Below are positions 24,137 through 34,767 of a DNA stretch of 64,000 nt, piece after piece. The position numbers and the translations under genes are program-made. Below the pieces are notes generated by a model. That model had not been told where the DNA came from. It saw only the letters and a list, made by a program, of their open reading frames with translations, and made no database searches. Each line of letters starts with the position of its first letter. Position 1 is the first letter of the stretch. This DNA is from Eucalyptus grandis. Its lineage: Eukaryota; Streptophyta; Magnoliopsida; Myrtales; Myrtaceae. The stretch spans positions 12,586,001 through 12,650,000 of the forward strand of contig NC_052613.1 in the NCBI RefSeq assembly GCF_016545825.1, in the 5' to 3' direction.

Positions 24137-24889
24137 CACAAGCTTCCCGTGTTGTTTATTATCGCATCAAAAAATGTTCTTGTGTTAAGACTTAAGCGAG
24201 CTCCAAGAGCCATTGCCTCAGCTGATGATGCACTATGAACTCTTGCAAGCAATTGGTTAACCATCTTCACGACAGTGGAAACGGAACAAACCAATACGGC
24301 AAAATGTTGCTCCCAGATAAAACAAAACCAATTATTTCCAACACAAACGTGAAATTTCATTGCTTATGCATTTAGTGGGACAAAAAACTGTTTTACATTC
24401 CTAAGACCCTTAGACACTTGATTTAACAAATAGCTCCTAAAATAGATCACCACATATCTGTTGTATACTACGATAGAGGATACTCAATGATGGCCCCATA
24501 AAGTTCGCATTCTCACTATGAGGATGTCAGTGAGAAGAATTTTGAACAGATAAAATCTGTGCATATATAGAAACAGAGGCATCAATGGCTAATATAAGAT
24601 GATAGTAACATATTCATGAGCCTAGTTTCTGCTCTAGGCTAGCAATGGACTTTTTCAACACCACCCGTGGAGAAAGCTAGAGGTGAGAAATTACATCAAA
24701 TCCAGAAACACAGTAATTTGACTTCACTACGTGAGTTGCTATGCCTAATCCCATTGCACCAAGACAAATAAAACCAATTCGACTGACAGTGTCTGAATTT
24801 GCAGCAATTTCTTCTGCTAGTTGTTTGAGAAAATATTTTTCTTCATTGGCTGTGCTGATAATGTTTACTCCATAAACTTCTTCCCAAAT
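24137..24889 (-). pseudogene. Second NAD-binding (HIBADH-like) domain fragment of class-II aldolase-like protein
   Basis: Plants carry a very long protein (Arabidopsis At1g18270 type) with two 3-hydroxyisobutyrate-dehydrogenase-like NAD-binding domains, an OtnK/DUF1537 sugar-acid-kinase domain and a class II aldolase domain. Exon 24889-24695 (65 codons) reads IWEEVYGVN, then AEEIAANSDTVSRIGF and LGAMGLGIATHVVKSN: the inter-domain linker and the start of the second Rossmann domain, with GxGAMGxG reduced to CLGAMGLG. It ends at a GT donor. A second exon (about 24270-24137) reads KMVNQLLARVHSASSAEAMA, then LGARLSLNTRTFFD, ending in a Trp split by GT. The exons between them are missing, and the exon after SW (MFENRVPHM in the family) is absent. 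The DUF1537 part is found on the other strand at 29.9-30.6 kb. Confidence 0.8.
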
Positions 24890-24959
24890 CTGTCGGACAA
24901 AAGATTGTGTTTGAGTAGGAATCAAATTCTTAGACAAGCCAAAGTAGTCATGGCATATG

Positions 24960-25935
24960 CCAGATTATCTAAATGTTCCAAAAATAAGTAAAAATCAAAA
25001 GCGATAGCATTTACAACCCAATCAAAATGAAGCCGAATGGTTCTCTTAAATCAAAAACTAATCAGCTCTACACCCTCAACAGCGGGGGCGGGACTTAAGA
25101 TGCAATCGTTGTTGTGGTTGTGCGATCTTGATCCCCTTCTTCCACAGACATTAATGCTCGATGCCTTTCTTCATCTGAATTGCCGCATGCAACGTCACCA
25201 AAGTCCTGCAATCGTCAAGGACTTGCATTTTGGGGATAAAAAAATGTTCACATGTTATGCATCAAGCAACTCCAAAAGCGCTAGCTATATCTAGAACCAT
25301 TAAATTACTATTATTTTCCTTTTGACATTATCATTCAATCGCTTAATTTAATCATGAATTGTTGCTAGATTATCCTTCTCCTTCGTTCTCAATTCGACAA
25401 GCTGTGCCATGAAATTTTGCTTCTTGGCTTGGAACTTATGAAATATGAAACTCATATATGCAAAAATAAATGACCAACATAACTAAATCAATTGTACCAC
25501 TAGCTTATTGAGAAATGCTCAAAAACTTAAGGGATTAACAAATAAAGTTACCTCCATAAATCTCATCATGAGAGATTTTACAATTACATAAATCTTGATA
25601 TGGTTTGTTGAGATTCTCACTCTCATTCTTCAATTTGTTCTCTTACTACATAACATCGTCAAATCAAATAGAATCATATATTATTAAAGTTGACTAATGC
25701 AATACAATTCATTGCTTACATCTGCAGCACGATGTGAAAATTCCTCCAGCAATTGTTGTTTAAAGGAAAAAAAAAAACATATTCATCATATATAAGCATT
25801 ATATTGAAGCAAAAGTTAACAATGTCACTTACAAGTATCACTTGTTAAACTTATCCATTCCGCTTAATCTCTGAATCCACTTAATCAATCTTGGCCTTAA
25901 CTCCAGCCATCAAAATAAGAGTTCAATAAAATAAT
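24960..25935 (-). pseudogene. Coiled-coil family member, left palindrome arm
   Basis: Mirror copy of the right-arm gene. Read on the minus strand it shows the KFQAKKQNFMAQLVELRT block (about 25380-25440), which is more intact here than in the right arm, then LATIHD followed by a stop. Further 3' it matches the VIDDYETLV exon only loosely (about 25115-25240). The donor after the first block reads ATAAG rather than GTAAG. Family unknown. Confidence 0.6.
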
Positions 25936-26106
25936 AAAATAGAACATGAATCAGCTTAATTAATTAAATGAATTCATCTGGATTAAACATCGATATAAGC
26001 CATATAACTTTGGAATATCGATGTTTAATCCATATGAATTTGTTTAATTAATTAAGTTGATTCATGTTCTATTTTATTATTTTATTGAACTCTCGTTTTG
26101 CATGGG

Positions 26107-26899
26107 ATGGCTGAAGTTAAAGCCAAGATTGATCAAGTGGGTTCAGAGATTGAGCGGAATTGATAAGTTTAACAAGTGATACATGTAAGTGGCATTATTA
26201 ACTTTTGCTTCAATATAATGCTTATATATAATGAATATATATATATATTTTCCCTTTAGACAACAATTGCTGGAGGAATTTCCACACCGTGCTGTAGATG
26301 TAAACAAGAAATTGTATTGCGTTAGTCGACTTTGATAATATGAGATTCTATTTGATTTGACAATATTATGCAGTACGAGAACAAATTGAAGAATGAGAGC
26401 GAAAACCTCAACAAACTATATCAGGATTTATGCAATTACAAAACCTCTCGTGATGAGACTTACGGAGGTAACTTTATTTGTTAGTCTCTTAAGTCTTTGA
26501 GTATTTTTCAATAAGCTAGTGGTACAATTGATTTGGTTATGTTTATCATCTATTTTTGCATAGATGAGTTTCGTAAGTTTCAAGCCAAGAAGCAAAATTT
26601 CATGGCATAGTTTTTCGAATTAAGAACAAAAGAGAATGATAAGCTGGCAACAATTCATGATCATATTGAGTGATTGAATGATAATGTCAAAAGAAAGATA
26701 ATGGTAATTTAATGGTTCTAGATATGGTTAGCGCTTTTAGAGTTGCTTGATGCATAACATGTGGACATTTTTTAATCCCAAAATGTAGGTCATTGACGAT
26801 TACGAGACTTTGGTGACGTTGCAGGCGGTAATGTCAGATGAAGAAAGGCATCGGCCATTAATGTTTGTAGAAGGAGTCAAGATCACACAACCACAATAA
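26107..26899 (+). pseudogene. Coiled-coil family member, right palindrome arm (3' half of gene)
   Basis: Exon-like blocks in order: 26107-26165 (MAEVKAKIDQVGSEIERN), about 26260-26300 (QQLLEEF, HRAVD), about 26375-26468 (NKLKNESENLNKLYQDL, CNYKTSRDETYG), about 26564-26700 (DEFRKFQAKKQNFMA, then TAG, then FELRTKENDKLATIHDHIE, TGA, LNDNVKRKIM) and 26789-26899 (VIDDYETLVTLQAVMSD, EERHRP, ending ITQPQ and TAA). The heptad-like spacing and Lys/Glu/Gln content suggest a coiled coil. Two in-frame stops and a damaged donor (ATAAG) mark it as dead. I do not recognise the protein; it seems to be a small protein of perhaps 200 residues including the N-terminal exons seen in the 34-43 kb array. Confidence 0.65.
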
Positions 26900-27111
26900 T
26901 GCCAAAGATCTTAAATCCCACCCTCGTTGCTGAGGGTGTAAAGCTGATTAGTTATTGATTTCAGAGAACCATTCAGCTTCATTTTGATCGGGTTGTAAAT
27001 GCCACCGCCTCTGATTTTTGCTTGTTTTTGGAACATTTAGACAATCTGCCATATGCCATGACTACTTTGGCTTGTCTAAGGATTTGATTCCTACTCAAAC
27101 ACAATCTTTTG

Positions 27112-27840
27112 TTTGATGACTTTGTTATGGTTGTTGTGAAAGTGGAATACAAATTTGCCCGTATAAACTCAACGTTTAATTAGAGTAGCAGTTTTTATTT
27201 AGAGACGAGGCTTGGTCAAGGGCTCAAAGTGGAAAACAAAATCAATTGTTACATGTGCGAGATCATAGTGTTGCTAAAGCCTTCCACATTCGTTCGATAA
27301 GTTCACGAGAAAGATAACCAAATGTGTCTTTGGGCTTATTGGCAGGAGCTTGCACAGGCGACACTGTCCAGTACTTGTGGAATCAAACACTTTAGTTTCG
27401 AAATGAGTAATCTTCGGATGCCTCTATAAGTAATCCAATTGATGATCCATGTGCACTAGATGTGATTTCATTCTTCTTAACATTAGTATTCACTTGCTTG
27501 TACGCATTTCTTGCAAGAGAGAATTTGCTTGGGCAAAATTCACTCGCGCCAATGATTTTTTTCTTCCTCAAGTTTTTTTTTTCTCTCATTTTCGTTCTTG
27601 GTCTTCACAGAGAGAGAGAGGTTAATCACAATATTTGTCCTCCTAACCCACAAGCCATACAGGCTATAAGTCACTCTTTCAACTGAAATTTGATTACCCA
27701 GCTAAAGTTTTATTTCATGTCTATTGTCATGCTATGCGCGTGAAGTCAGAAAACTACTTAGATTTAGCTGCTTAGGTCATAAAATGTATGTCAAATACAA
27801 TTCCACTCAATCTCAATCAATTAAGGAATAATTCTTCAAA
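27112..27840. other. Intergenic with a dispersed fragment at 27400-27610
   Basis: On the minus strand the stretch at 27400-27610 (landmarks CGAGTGAATTTT, GTACAAGC, GTTAAGAAGAATGAAA, GATCATCAATTGG) is homologous to 52300-52520 (CGAGTGATTTTCGGC, GTACAAGC, GTTAAGACGAATGAAA, GATGATCAATTGGG). It may be a fragment of a degraded gene or repeat. No family was recognised and no gene is called. Confidence 0.5.
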
Positions 27841-27856
27841 TTGCACAATCAATTTA

Positions 27857-28356
27857 ATTAAGCACAATGTGGAGCTCAAATAAATAAACGGACTGTACCA
27901 CGACAATCAGTACGAGATTCCGATCACCGGCCATCCCGGTTGAATTTTAAGAAAATAAATAATTAAATAATTAATTTCGAAAAATAAATAAATAAATAAA
28001 TACAATAATTTCAATTTAAGCACAATATAAAGCTCGATTAAATAAACGGATGCGCCACGATCATCAGCATAAAATCCCGATTACTGGCCATCCTAGTTGA
28101 ATTTCTAGAAAATAAATAATTAAATAATTAATTTTGAAAATTAATATTTAATTCCTAAAAATTCCATTTAGGCCAAATTACCTAATTAACACCCGATAAG
28201 GGTCGGGAAAAATCCCAAGAAGCCTCCAATAATTACTATAGGCAATTTCTATCTAAGTATCCATTTAGGCCAAATTACCTAATTAACACCCGATAAGGGT
28301 CGGGAAAAATTCCAAGAAGCCTCCAATAAATACTATAGGCAATTTCTATCTAAGTA
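27857..28356. repeat. Two successive local tandem duplications
   Basis: First pair: AAGCACAATGTGGAGCTC... near 27857 and AAGCACAATATAAAGCTCG... near 28018, sharing AAATAAACGGA, GGCCATCC and AAATAATTAAATAATTAATTT. Second pair: about 28163-28258 and 28260-28356, nearly identical, sharing GGCCAAATTACCTAATTAAC and CCCGATAAGGGTCGGG. Confidence 0.85.
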
Positions 28357-28459
28357 CACTAATCACCTAACTAATATGTAATGCAATTAACTAATAATCG
28401 CTAATCCATTCTAATCTAATCACCTAATTACACTTAACTAGCACTAATAAACATTTAAG

Positions 28460-29400
28460 TATAATTAACAAATTATGAAAGTATTAGTGAGCAAAACTCA
28501 CACAAAACGAAGGGATCGACGCGAGAATCGACTTTCCTTAAGGCAGGCCGAGCATCCGGGCTCGGGAAGACGGCCAAAACGGGCCGAAACCGAACTGTGG
28601 TACCCATTTCTGCACTTTCTGTCCGCTGCTGGTTGGGGCCGAAGAAGGTGAGGAAGAGGCTCGGCTTGAGGCGAGCAAGGGCCGAGATGGACGGAGGAGG
28701 CCGAACCAGACCTAGGCGGTGGCGGTAGGAGCTCCGGCGGCTCTCTACCGTCCCTCACGACCACCGAACAGCAACTGGCCGGGCGAGATCGTGGACGGCA
28801 GCCCGACTGGACGGGGGCAGACGGCGTACGGGCGGGGAGCGTGAGGCGGCGTGCGATCGAGCAAACGCCGGTCCGGCGTGGCTGTGGCTCCTTCAGGCGA
28901 CGCTGGTCGCTGTTTCTGTTTCTGCAGATCTTCGCACGAAACAGAGAGGGAGAAAGGAGCATCGACGACGGCTGAAGGGGGTGAGAGGGAGGCGGAGGGC
29001 GAGCAGTGAGCGGCGGAGCGCGCGGGTGACGCGCGGGTGGCGGAGCGCGGGCGACGACGGCGAGCTGATCCGGTTTTCTTTCTCTCGGTGCTGCTGTCTC
29101 TGCTTCTGCTTGGGTCTCGTTCGAACAAGAGGGGGGGAGAGAGAGTACCGAGAGAGAGTGAGAAGAAGATAAGACAAGAGAGAGAAGATGAGTGTTGAAA
29201 AGTCAAAAAAAAAGAGAAAAGTGGAGGAAGCAAAGTGGAAGACAGCAAGGGGGGCAGTCGGTGGGAGGCATTTCGCTCGACGGGGAAAAGAGAGAGGGAG
29301 AGAGAAACTTGTGGACAAAGGGAAAAGGTGTTTGGCCAAATAGGGAAATAACATTTTTCACTTAATTTCACTTGATTTCAACCTATTTCAAGGGCTCTAT
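28460..29400. other. GC-rich island, possible LTR or promoter/leader fragment
   Basis: A sharp rise in GC with overlapping open frames on both strands, whose minus-strand translations are Ser/Arg/Pro-rich and look non-functional. A purine-rich run (29130-29340) lies at its right side. It sits next to AT-rich tandem repeats, as in some plant LTR retrotransposon ends or captured gene leaders. I saw no PBS, PPT or retroviral-type domains, so the class is open. Confidence 0.35.
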
Positions 29401-29871
29401 TGTGATCTACTGATAGAAGGGCATATCTGCCGTTGCAGGTTTCTTGACCTCCAACAACAAGGTGAGGTGCTGAGAAGTTTATACTGAAGAACCTCATACA
29501 CTAAATTCCAAAGCAAAATGAGCAACTAATAATTGGTTTGGAGAATAAATTATTAGTAAGAGATGCAGCATAGTGAGGTTATTTGGCAAGTCATTCGGCA
29601 CAATCATTGTAGTTATAAGGCCAAGTGATTCGATTAACCCTAAGTGATCTCACCTTATCATATTACTTCTCCTTGACAATTTGAGCAGGAATTACCTTTA
29701 TTTGCTTGTAATTTGATCTCGCAGGATTACCACTGGAATATTTTGTTGGAATGAATACAACGTAACAAGGATTTGTAATAGGGGCTCCTGCCCTCTAGAT
29801 AACCGCCATTATGCTACTATCCGTGACCATGATGGTACTATGTCCTAACTGTTATCATGACAGTGCGGGAT

Positions 29872-30625
29872 GGTCGAGTCACTTGTTGAGCAATTCAAGA
29901 AAAAACAAACATGCTTTTACATGTTGACTAACTCCAGGTCACTGAGTTCCGACAAGGCAAGTTATAATTCTTTTGCTGGCATTAATGAACTTATGGATCT
30001 TTATGGATTTGTTTCTTGTTGAGAAGCAGTGAGGAAAATCAAAGATCTGCTTAATCACGATAGAAAGGAAGGATTGTGGGAAATTGCAATTGCCCTATGG
30101 AATTAGTAGGTTTAGTTTATATTAATACTCGTTCCTGAACAAAATGTCATTTTGCTACAGGCCAGTGCACTCATCAAAGATATTTGCCAAAATCTGCAAA
30201 CAGCAGTAAAGTTGTTGGAGAATGTGGACTACACGGTAGTTCTAAGAGGTGACTCCACTTCAAGAGGTCATTTTCCAGAGGCAAGGATGAGATCTTTGTT
30301 AGAATTGTTTTCAGCAGCCCTACGTTTTAAGAAGCTTCGGATTGTGACAAGTACCTTTGATACATTCAGGAGGCTGATGCTGCTGTTTTTGTTCTTGGTG
30401 AGATGGACGCATGTATCATCTGCGCCGTTTTTCTTCAAGGAGGACGTTATACCATCAATGACGTTCATTATGTTGCGGTTGCTGATGAGTGTTCCAACTT
30501 TCTTTTCCCTTCTTCTAGTAACCACGCCGTGAATAAATTTTACTGGTTAAGGAGTCTTAACGTGGATTGCTCTGTCTACAGGCTTGCTCCGGCAGGGGAT
30601 CCGGAGTTTGCAAAAGATGGGCAAC
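29872..30625 (+). pseudogene. OtnK/DUF1537 domain fragment of class-II aldolase-like protein
   Basis: Four consecutive exons of the sugar-acid-kinase-like domain. k1, ending 29956: SLVEQFKKKQTCFYMLTNSR then SLSSDK. k2, 30161-30280, exactly 40 codons: ASALIKDICQNL, VDYTVVLRGDSTSRGHFPE. k3, 30370-30488: EADAAVFVLGEMDA, FLQGGRYTINDVHYV. k4, from 30582: LAPAGDPEFAKD. Reading frame and phases are kept from k2 to k4. The family has RGDSTLRGHFP, FFLQGGRYT and RLVPAGETEFAKD at these places. Introns after k1 and k2 begin GC (GCAAGT, GCAAGG) instead of GT. Beyond k4 the family sequence is lost, and upstream of k1 it is degraded. In the intact gene this domain follows the NAD-binding domain now on the opposite strand at 24.1-24.9 kb. 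Confidence 0.82.
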
Positions 30626-32538
30626 TTATTCTATTCTGACGTCTAGTGAAGGATGCGAGGGATGGTGCTTACTACTGTTCTGTGCAAACATAGATTTGAT
30701 AGTTTATGGTGCAGAAGCAGAATTTCTGGTCATGTTAACTTTGATTAGGCTATTAAGAGGTGCATGTTTTGACGTTTTACACTGGGGTCTCCTTCGATCT
30801 CATCTAGTGTGCTGGGATGGCACAAGTCACATATCTTAGGATGTTTTCCCATCGCATGAACCAGCGCAGGTGGGGTTGTCCATTTGAAGTTTTGAGGGGG
30901 ATGAGAAAAAAAAGGAGAGAAAGGGGGGGCGGTTGAGCACATACCATGTGGTCAGGATAGTTAAATGAATATAGTCTCCGTCATTGGGTTCAGGGCAAAT
31001 TCTATTTATGGCTTTTTTTGGCCATCTATATGTGGTTAGCTAACTTGGATGGGAAATTGTTCAGTTCATCATGGAAATGGCTTGTTCCTTTCATAGGTTG
31101 GTATTGAATTGGTGCTGTGTCTTAGTCCAGGATTACTAACCCCACTGTAAGCAGTAAATGCCCACGTAGCATTCAGTTAGATTTTTGGACTCTTCATTGA
31201 GAAGTCTGCTTGACATGTCACAATGCATATTCTTTCGAACAACAACGACAACAATAATGGCGACCATAATAACAAAAGCTGATTATTATTTCTGCGCTTG
31301 TGCTTTATATCATCGTGTGCACCGTTTATAGAAAAATCTCATGCCAATGTCAGTGTCTGAAACTCATTCTTTTGATTGGCAGGTTGAGCATGAGAACACT
31401 GATGAAAGACAAATTGAAGTGCACTGAGAGCTTGCTCTGTTCCGTTTTGCTTTGTTTCGCTTCATAAGCCAGATGGGGGTCGCTGTCTCGTCTTCGAAAG
31501 TGTATATCATGCCTTCCATTGCGGCGATAGTTTCCTATAGACCTATGTTTTTTCCCCTTGGCTTCAATTAGATAGGTTGAGAATTATGATGTTCCTTTTT
31601 TTTTTGACCTCCTCTTCAGAATCAGTCTTGCGCATTTTATCTTAATTGAATGGCAAAGCACCTCTTCAGCACCTATATGTATTTGATCTGAATTGAATAC
31701 AACCTAGTACGATCATTCGCTAATTCCTTTGAAACTTTTGTTAGTGTGGACCTAGAAATGCTAGCAACGCGAGAACTCTTATACTCATTATACCCTTAGT
31801 TCTGTTACATCTACTGCGAGAACGGTAATATGGACATGTCATCGTCCGGATGGGGCAGTATGCCTCTGTTCTTGCAATGTGAGATCTAATTTTAGAAATT
31901 TCGTGATTTTCTAAATTCGACTTTTACTTGATAGTGTGGAATTTGTGTATGATGTTGTATTAGTCCGGGTAAAGCATCCGATTTTCTAATTCGATTCTAT
32001 TATTTACTCATAGCAATTTAATAATTAAGAGATTAACAAAGAGGATGGCATATCGGGCTGCTTTCCCACGTGCTCTTCATCTCGATCTAAGATTTATATT
32101 GAGGAGTTCTCGAGCAAAATTTCGCCTTGTTGGCTCATCACATGTGAAAATCTAATTTTTTCATGCATTTGAATAAAATAGAGAAAGGATTCTTATTGAA
32201 TTCCATGAACCCGGCCATGACTATCTAAACACGGGCCGTGACAATTAAGATGGCATGAGTTGATTAAAATCTTTATTTAAATGATAAAGGAACAATTTGC
32301 GAAAGCGCTGCCAATCAGTTGATATATTTGCTGAGTCGGTCGCGACGTAATTACATGTATAATTAGAGTAGAACCGGGGGGTTTGCCTTCTGTCTGGTGC
32401 TGGTGAACCCGGTAATTAACTCTATTGGTGGGCCAAATCTCATTGATCGGGCTCAAATTGTTCCGAACCTGATAAGCTTGGACTGCGCCGGCCCACAAAA
32501 ACACCTCTCTTCTTCTTCGTCTCCCCCAGTTCCTCTGT
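30626..32538. other. Intergenic, no gene recognised
   Basis: Contains a possible isolated terminal exon at about 31383-31427 (a CAG acceptor, then VEHENTDERQIEVH and TGA) that could not be linked to anything. The rest is AT-rich and uninformative. Confidence 0.45.
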
Positions 32539-32880
32539 GTCGTTCGCCGTCGACAAGCAGGGAAGCAATGCAGATTTTCCTACAATTGGGTGACATTTTC
32601 TAGTTTGGAGAGCGCAAAATCGTTCATCGATCTCAGTACATCTTTGAGGGGAAGTATCTTGATTAGACTCTATTTGTTGACCCATTCTTGGAATAAAAAG
32701 GTATGTACAGTCGTTCGCCGTCGACAAGCAGGGAAGCAATGCAGATTTTCCTACAATTGGGTGACATTTTCTAGTTTGGAGAGCGCAAAATCGTTCATCG
32801 ATCTCAGTACATCTTTGAGGGGAAGTATCTTGATTAGACTCTATTTGTTGACCCATTCTTGGAATAAAAAGGTATGTGTA
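32539..32880. repeat. 171-bp tandem duplication, copies almost identical
   Basis: Copies 32539-32709 and 32710-32880 differ only at the last few bases (GGTATGTACAG against GGTATGTGTAG). Each carries GTCGTTCGCCGTCGACAAGC, a start-like GCAATGCAGATTTTCC and a donor-like AAAAGGTATGT end, so the unit may be a duplicated leader exon. A CTT/CTCCCC-rich stretch typical of plant 5' leaders precedes the first copy. No downstream coding exon was identified. Confidence 0.93.
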
Positions 32881-33105
32881 GCTTGGTGTACAATATTTGT
32901 GACTATTAATCAATTACGGTAGAGACCAACGTGATTTAAGTAGTGGACACTCAACGCAGAGATTTTACCTTTCGTCATTCTACGGAGGAGCAACGTGTTC
33001 AACTGATCGACATTTTCTTTAGTCAAGAACTTGAACAACTGTGGGCTGTGGATTCGCACAGTTGTTGGCACTTAAATTATTTAATGAAAAATAAAAAAAA
33101 TTAAT

Positions 33106-33490
33106 GAAAAAAGAAGTGAATAATAGTAAAATGACCAAAAAATGAATAAATGAGTGTGAAGCCCATCTCGCATATCCACGATTTTAGCCAGCCAAAATAG
33201 AAAAAACCTAGCTCATGCATAACTAGCCTATGGGCTAAAGCCCATCACTCGAAATTTGCTTTTTAAGCCCCAAAGAGGCCCAGCCCCCCCTCTCCCCTGC
33301 TCTTGTACTCTATTTGAAGAAACGAAGTATGTGACGGAACAGAAGCTTGAGCAAAATCACGAAATATACTCAAAGTCTCACTTTACCGCTCTAGTTCGGA
33401 GGGCTGCTCCCTCTTCGATCACCACCATCATGATTCACCGTCGGCGATTCGTGTCGCGGTACCTCCTCATTGTCTTCGGTTGATTCGCAC
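33106..33490 (+). promoter_or_regulatory. Promoter/leader-like segment of the amplified locus, copy 1
   Basis: This segment recurs at 43336-43719, 10,230 bp downstream, with moderate divergence. Shared landmarks are GAAGTGAATAATAGTAAAA, CTAGCCTATGGGCT, CCAAAGAGGCC and CAGAAGCTTGAGCAAAATC (GAATAGAAGC in copy 2), then TTCGGAGGG and GATTCACCGTCGG or its variant. Position ahead of the repeat leader and exons suggests promoter plus 5' untranslated region; no TATA box or start site was proven. Confidence 0.5.
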
Positions 33491-34612
33491 ATGCATAAAG
33501 TAATCCTGCTCATTTGAAATTTGAATTGCTCAAACCATAAAGTGCGGTGTTCTCTTGTGTTCAAGTCTGTTTCGATTTTCGAATCGCTCAAACCTGGTGC
33601 TAACTTGTTCATGTACGTCCTATTCGCTTTATTTCCTCCAATTCATTGATCGTGTTGATTCATCTCGTTAAAAGATACATAAAGTAATTATGTTCCTTCG
33701 AAATTCGAATTAGTCAAACCCTAAAGTGTAGTTTTCTCTTGTGTTCAGGTCTCATTCGATTTTTGAATGGTTCAAACTCGGCGCTATCTTGTTCAGGTAC
33801 GTCCTATTCCCTTTATTTCTTCCGATTCATAGATCGTGTTGATTTGTCTGTTAAGAAATGCATAAAGTAATCTTGCTCATTCGAAATTCAAATTGCTCAA
33901 ACCCTAAAGTGTAGTGATCTCTTGTGTTTAGGTCTTCTTCGATTTTCGAATCGCTGAAACCCGGTGCTATCTTGTTCAAGTACGTCCCATTCACTTTAGT
34001 TCTTCCGATTAACTAATTGTGTTGATTCGTCTGTTGAGGGATGCATAAAGTAATCTTGCTCATTTGAAATTCAAATTGCTCAAATCCTAAAATGCGGTGC
34101 TCTCTTGTGTTCAGGTTTCCTTCGATTTTCGAATCGCTCAAACCCGATACTATCTTGTTCAGGTATGTCCCATTCGCTTTAGTTCTTCCGATTAACTGAT
34201 CGTGCTGATTCGTTTGTTGAGAGATGCATAAAGTAATCCCACTCCTTCGAAATTCGAATTGCTCAAACCCTAAAGTGCCTCAAACCCTAAAGTGCGGTAC
34301 TCTCTTGTGTTCAGGTCTCCTTCAATTTTCGAATTGCTCAAACCCGGTGTTATCTTGTTCAGGTACGTCCCATTCGCTATATTTCTTCCAATTCACTAAT
34401 CGTGTTGATTCGTCTATTGAGGGATGCATAAAGTAATCTCGCTTATTCGAAATTCGAATTGCTCAAACCCTAAAGTTCGATGCTTTCTTGTGTTCAGGTC
34501 TCCTCCGATTTTCGAGTTGCTCAAACTTGGTGCTATCTTGTTTGAGTACGCCCCATTTGCTTTATTTCTTCTTATTCACTGATCGTGTTGATTTGTCTAT
34601 TGAGGGTTATTC
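33491..34612 (+). repeat. 183-bp minisatellite leader, about six copies
   Basis: Units begin ATGCATAAAGTAAT or close to it at 33491, 33675, 33858, 34041, 34224 and 34424, giving spacings of 184, 183, 183, 183 and 200. Each unit contains CTCAAACCCTAAAGTG (a telo-box AAACCCTA core; some copies mutated), CTCTTGTGTTCAGGTC, TTTCGAATCGCTCAAAC, CTATCTTGTTCAGGTACGTC and CTGATCGTGTTGATTCGTC. The longer fifth interval contains an extra 17-bp copy of the telo-box segment. TTCAGGT words could act as alternative splice sites. Confidence 0.93.
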
Positions 34613-34767
34613 CCGATTCAGTTGTCACCTTAAGCCTTTATGTTTTCTATTTATTATTCCCGGAGGGAGGGGTCGCTTTGATTCACTGATCGCCTCTTTA
34701 CATCTTCCTTTGATCCCATTTAGGGCTATTTTATGTTGATTTATTCCTTCAGGGTTGTGCTGAGTCC

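Larger units (their letters stand above)
24899..27111. repeat. 2.2-kb inverted repeat (head-to-head gene-family palindrome)
   Basis: The two arms of about 1.1 kb mirror each other around a centre near 26005, where AACATCGATATAAGCC meets GGAATATCGATGTTT. Outer ends match as AAAGATTGTGTTTGAGTAGG (left) and CCTACTCAAACACAATCTTT (right). Each arm carries one copy of the unrecognised coiled-coil gene. The arms show scattered differences, so the duplication is not brand new. The left outer end stops about 8 bp from the splice acceptor of the 24695-24889 exon, placing the repeat in a former intron of that gene. Confidence 0.9.

Noticed and set aside
28498..29371. Long minus-strand frames up to about 200 codons
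   Set aside because: Low-complexity Ser/Arg/Pro composition, mutually overlapping, no domain. More likely GC-rich LTR or leader DNA than a gene.
33491..34612. CRISPR-like array of regular repeats
   Set aside because: Repeats are contiguous 183-bp units without unique spacers, in a plant genome.
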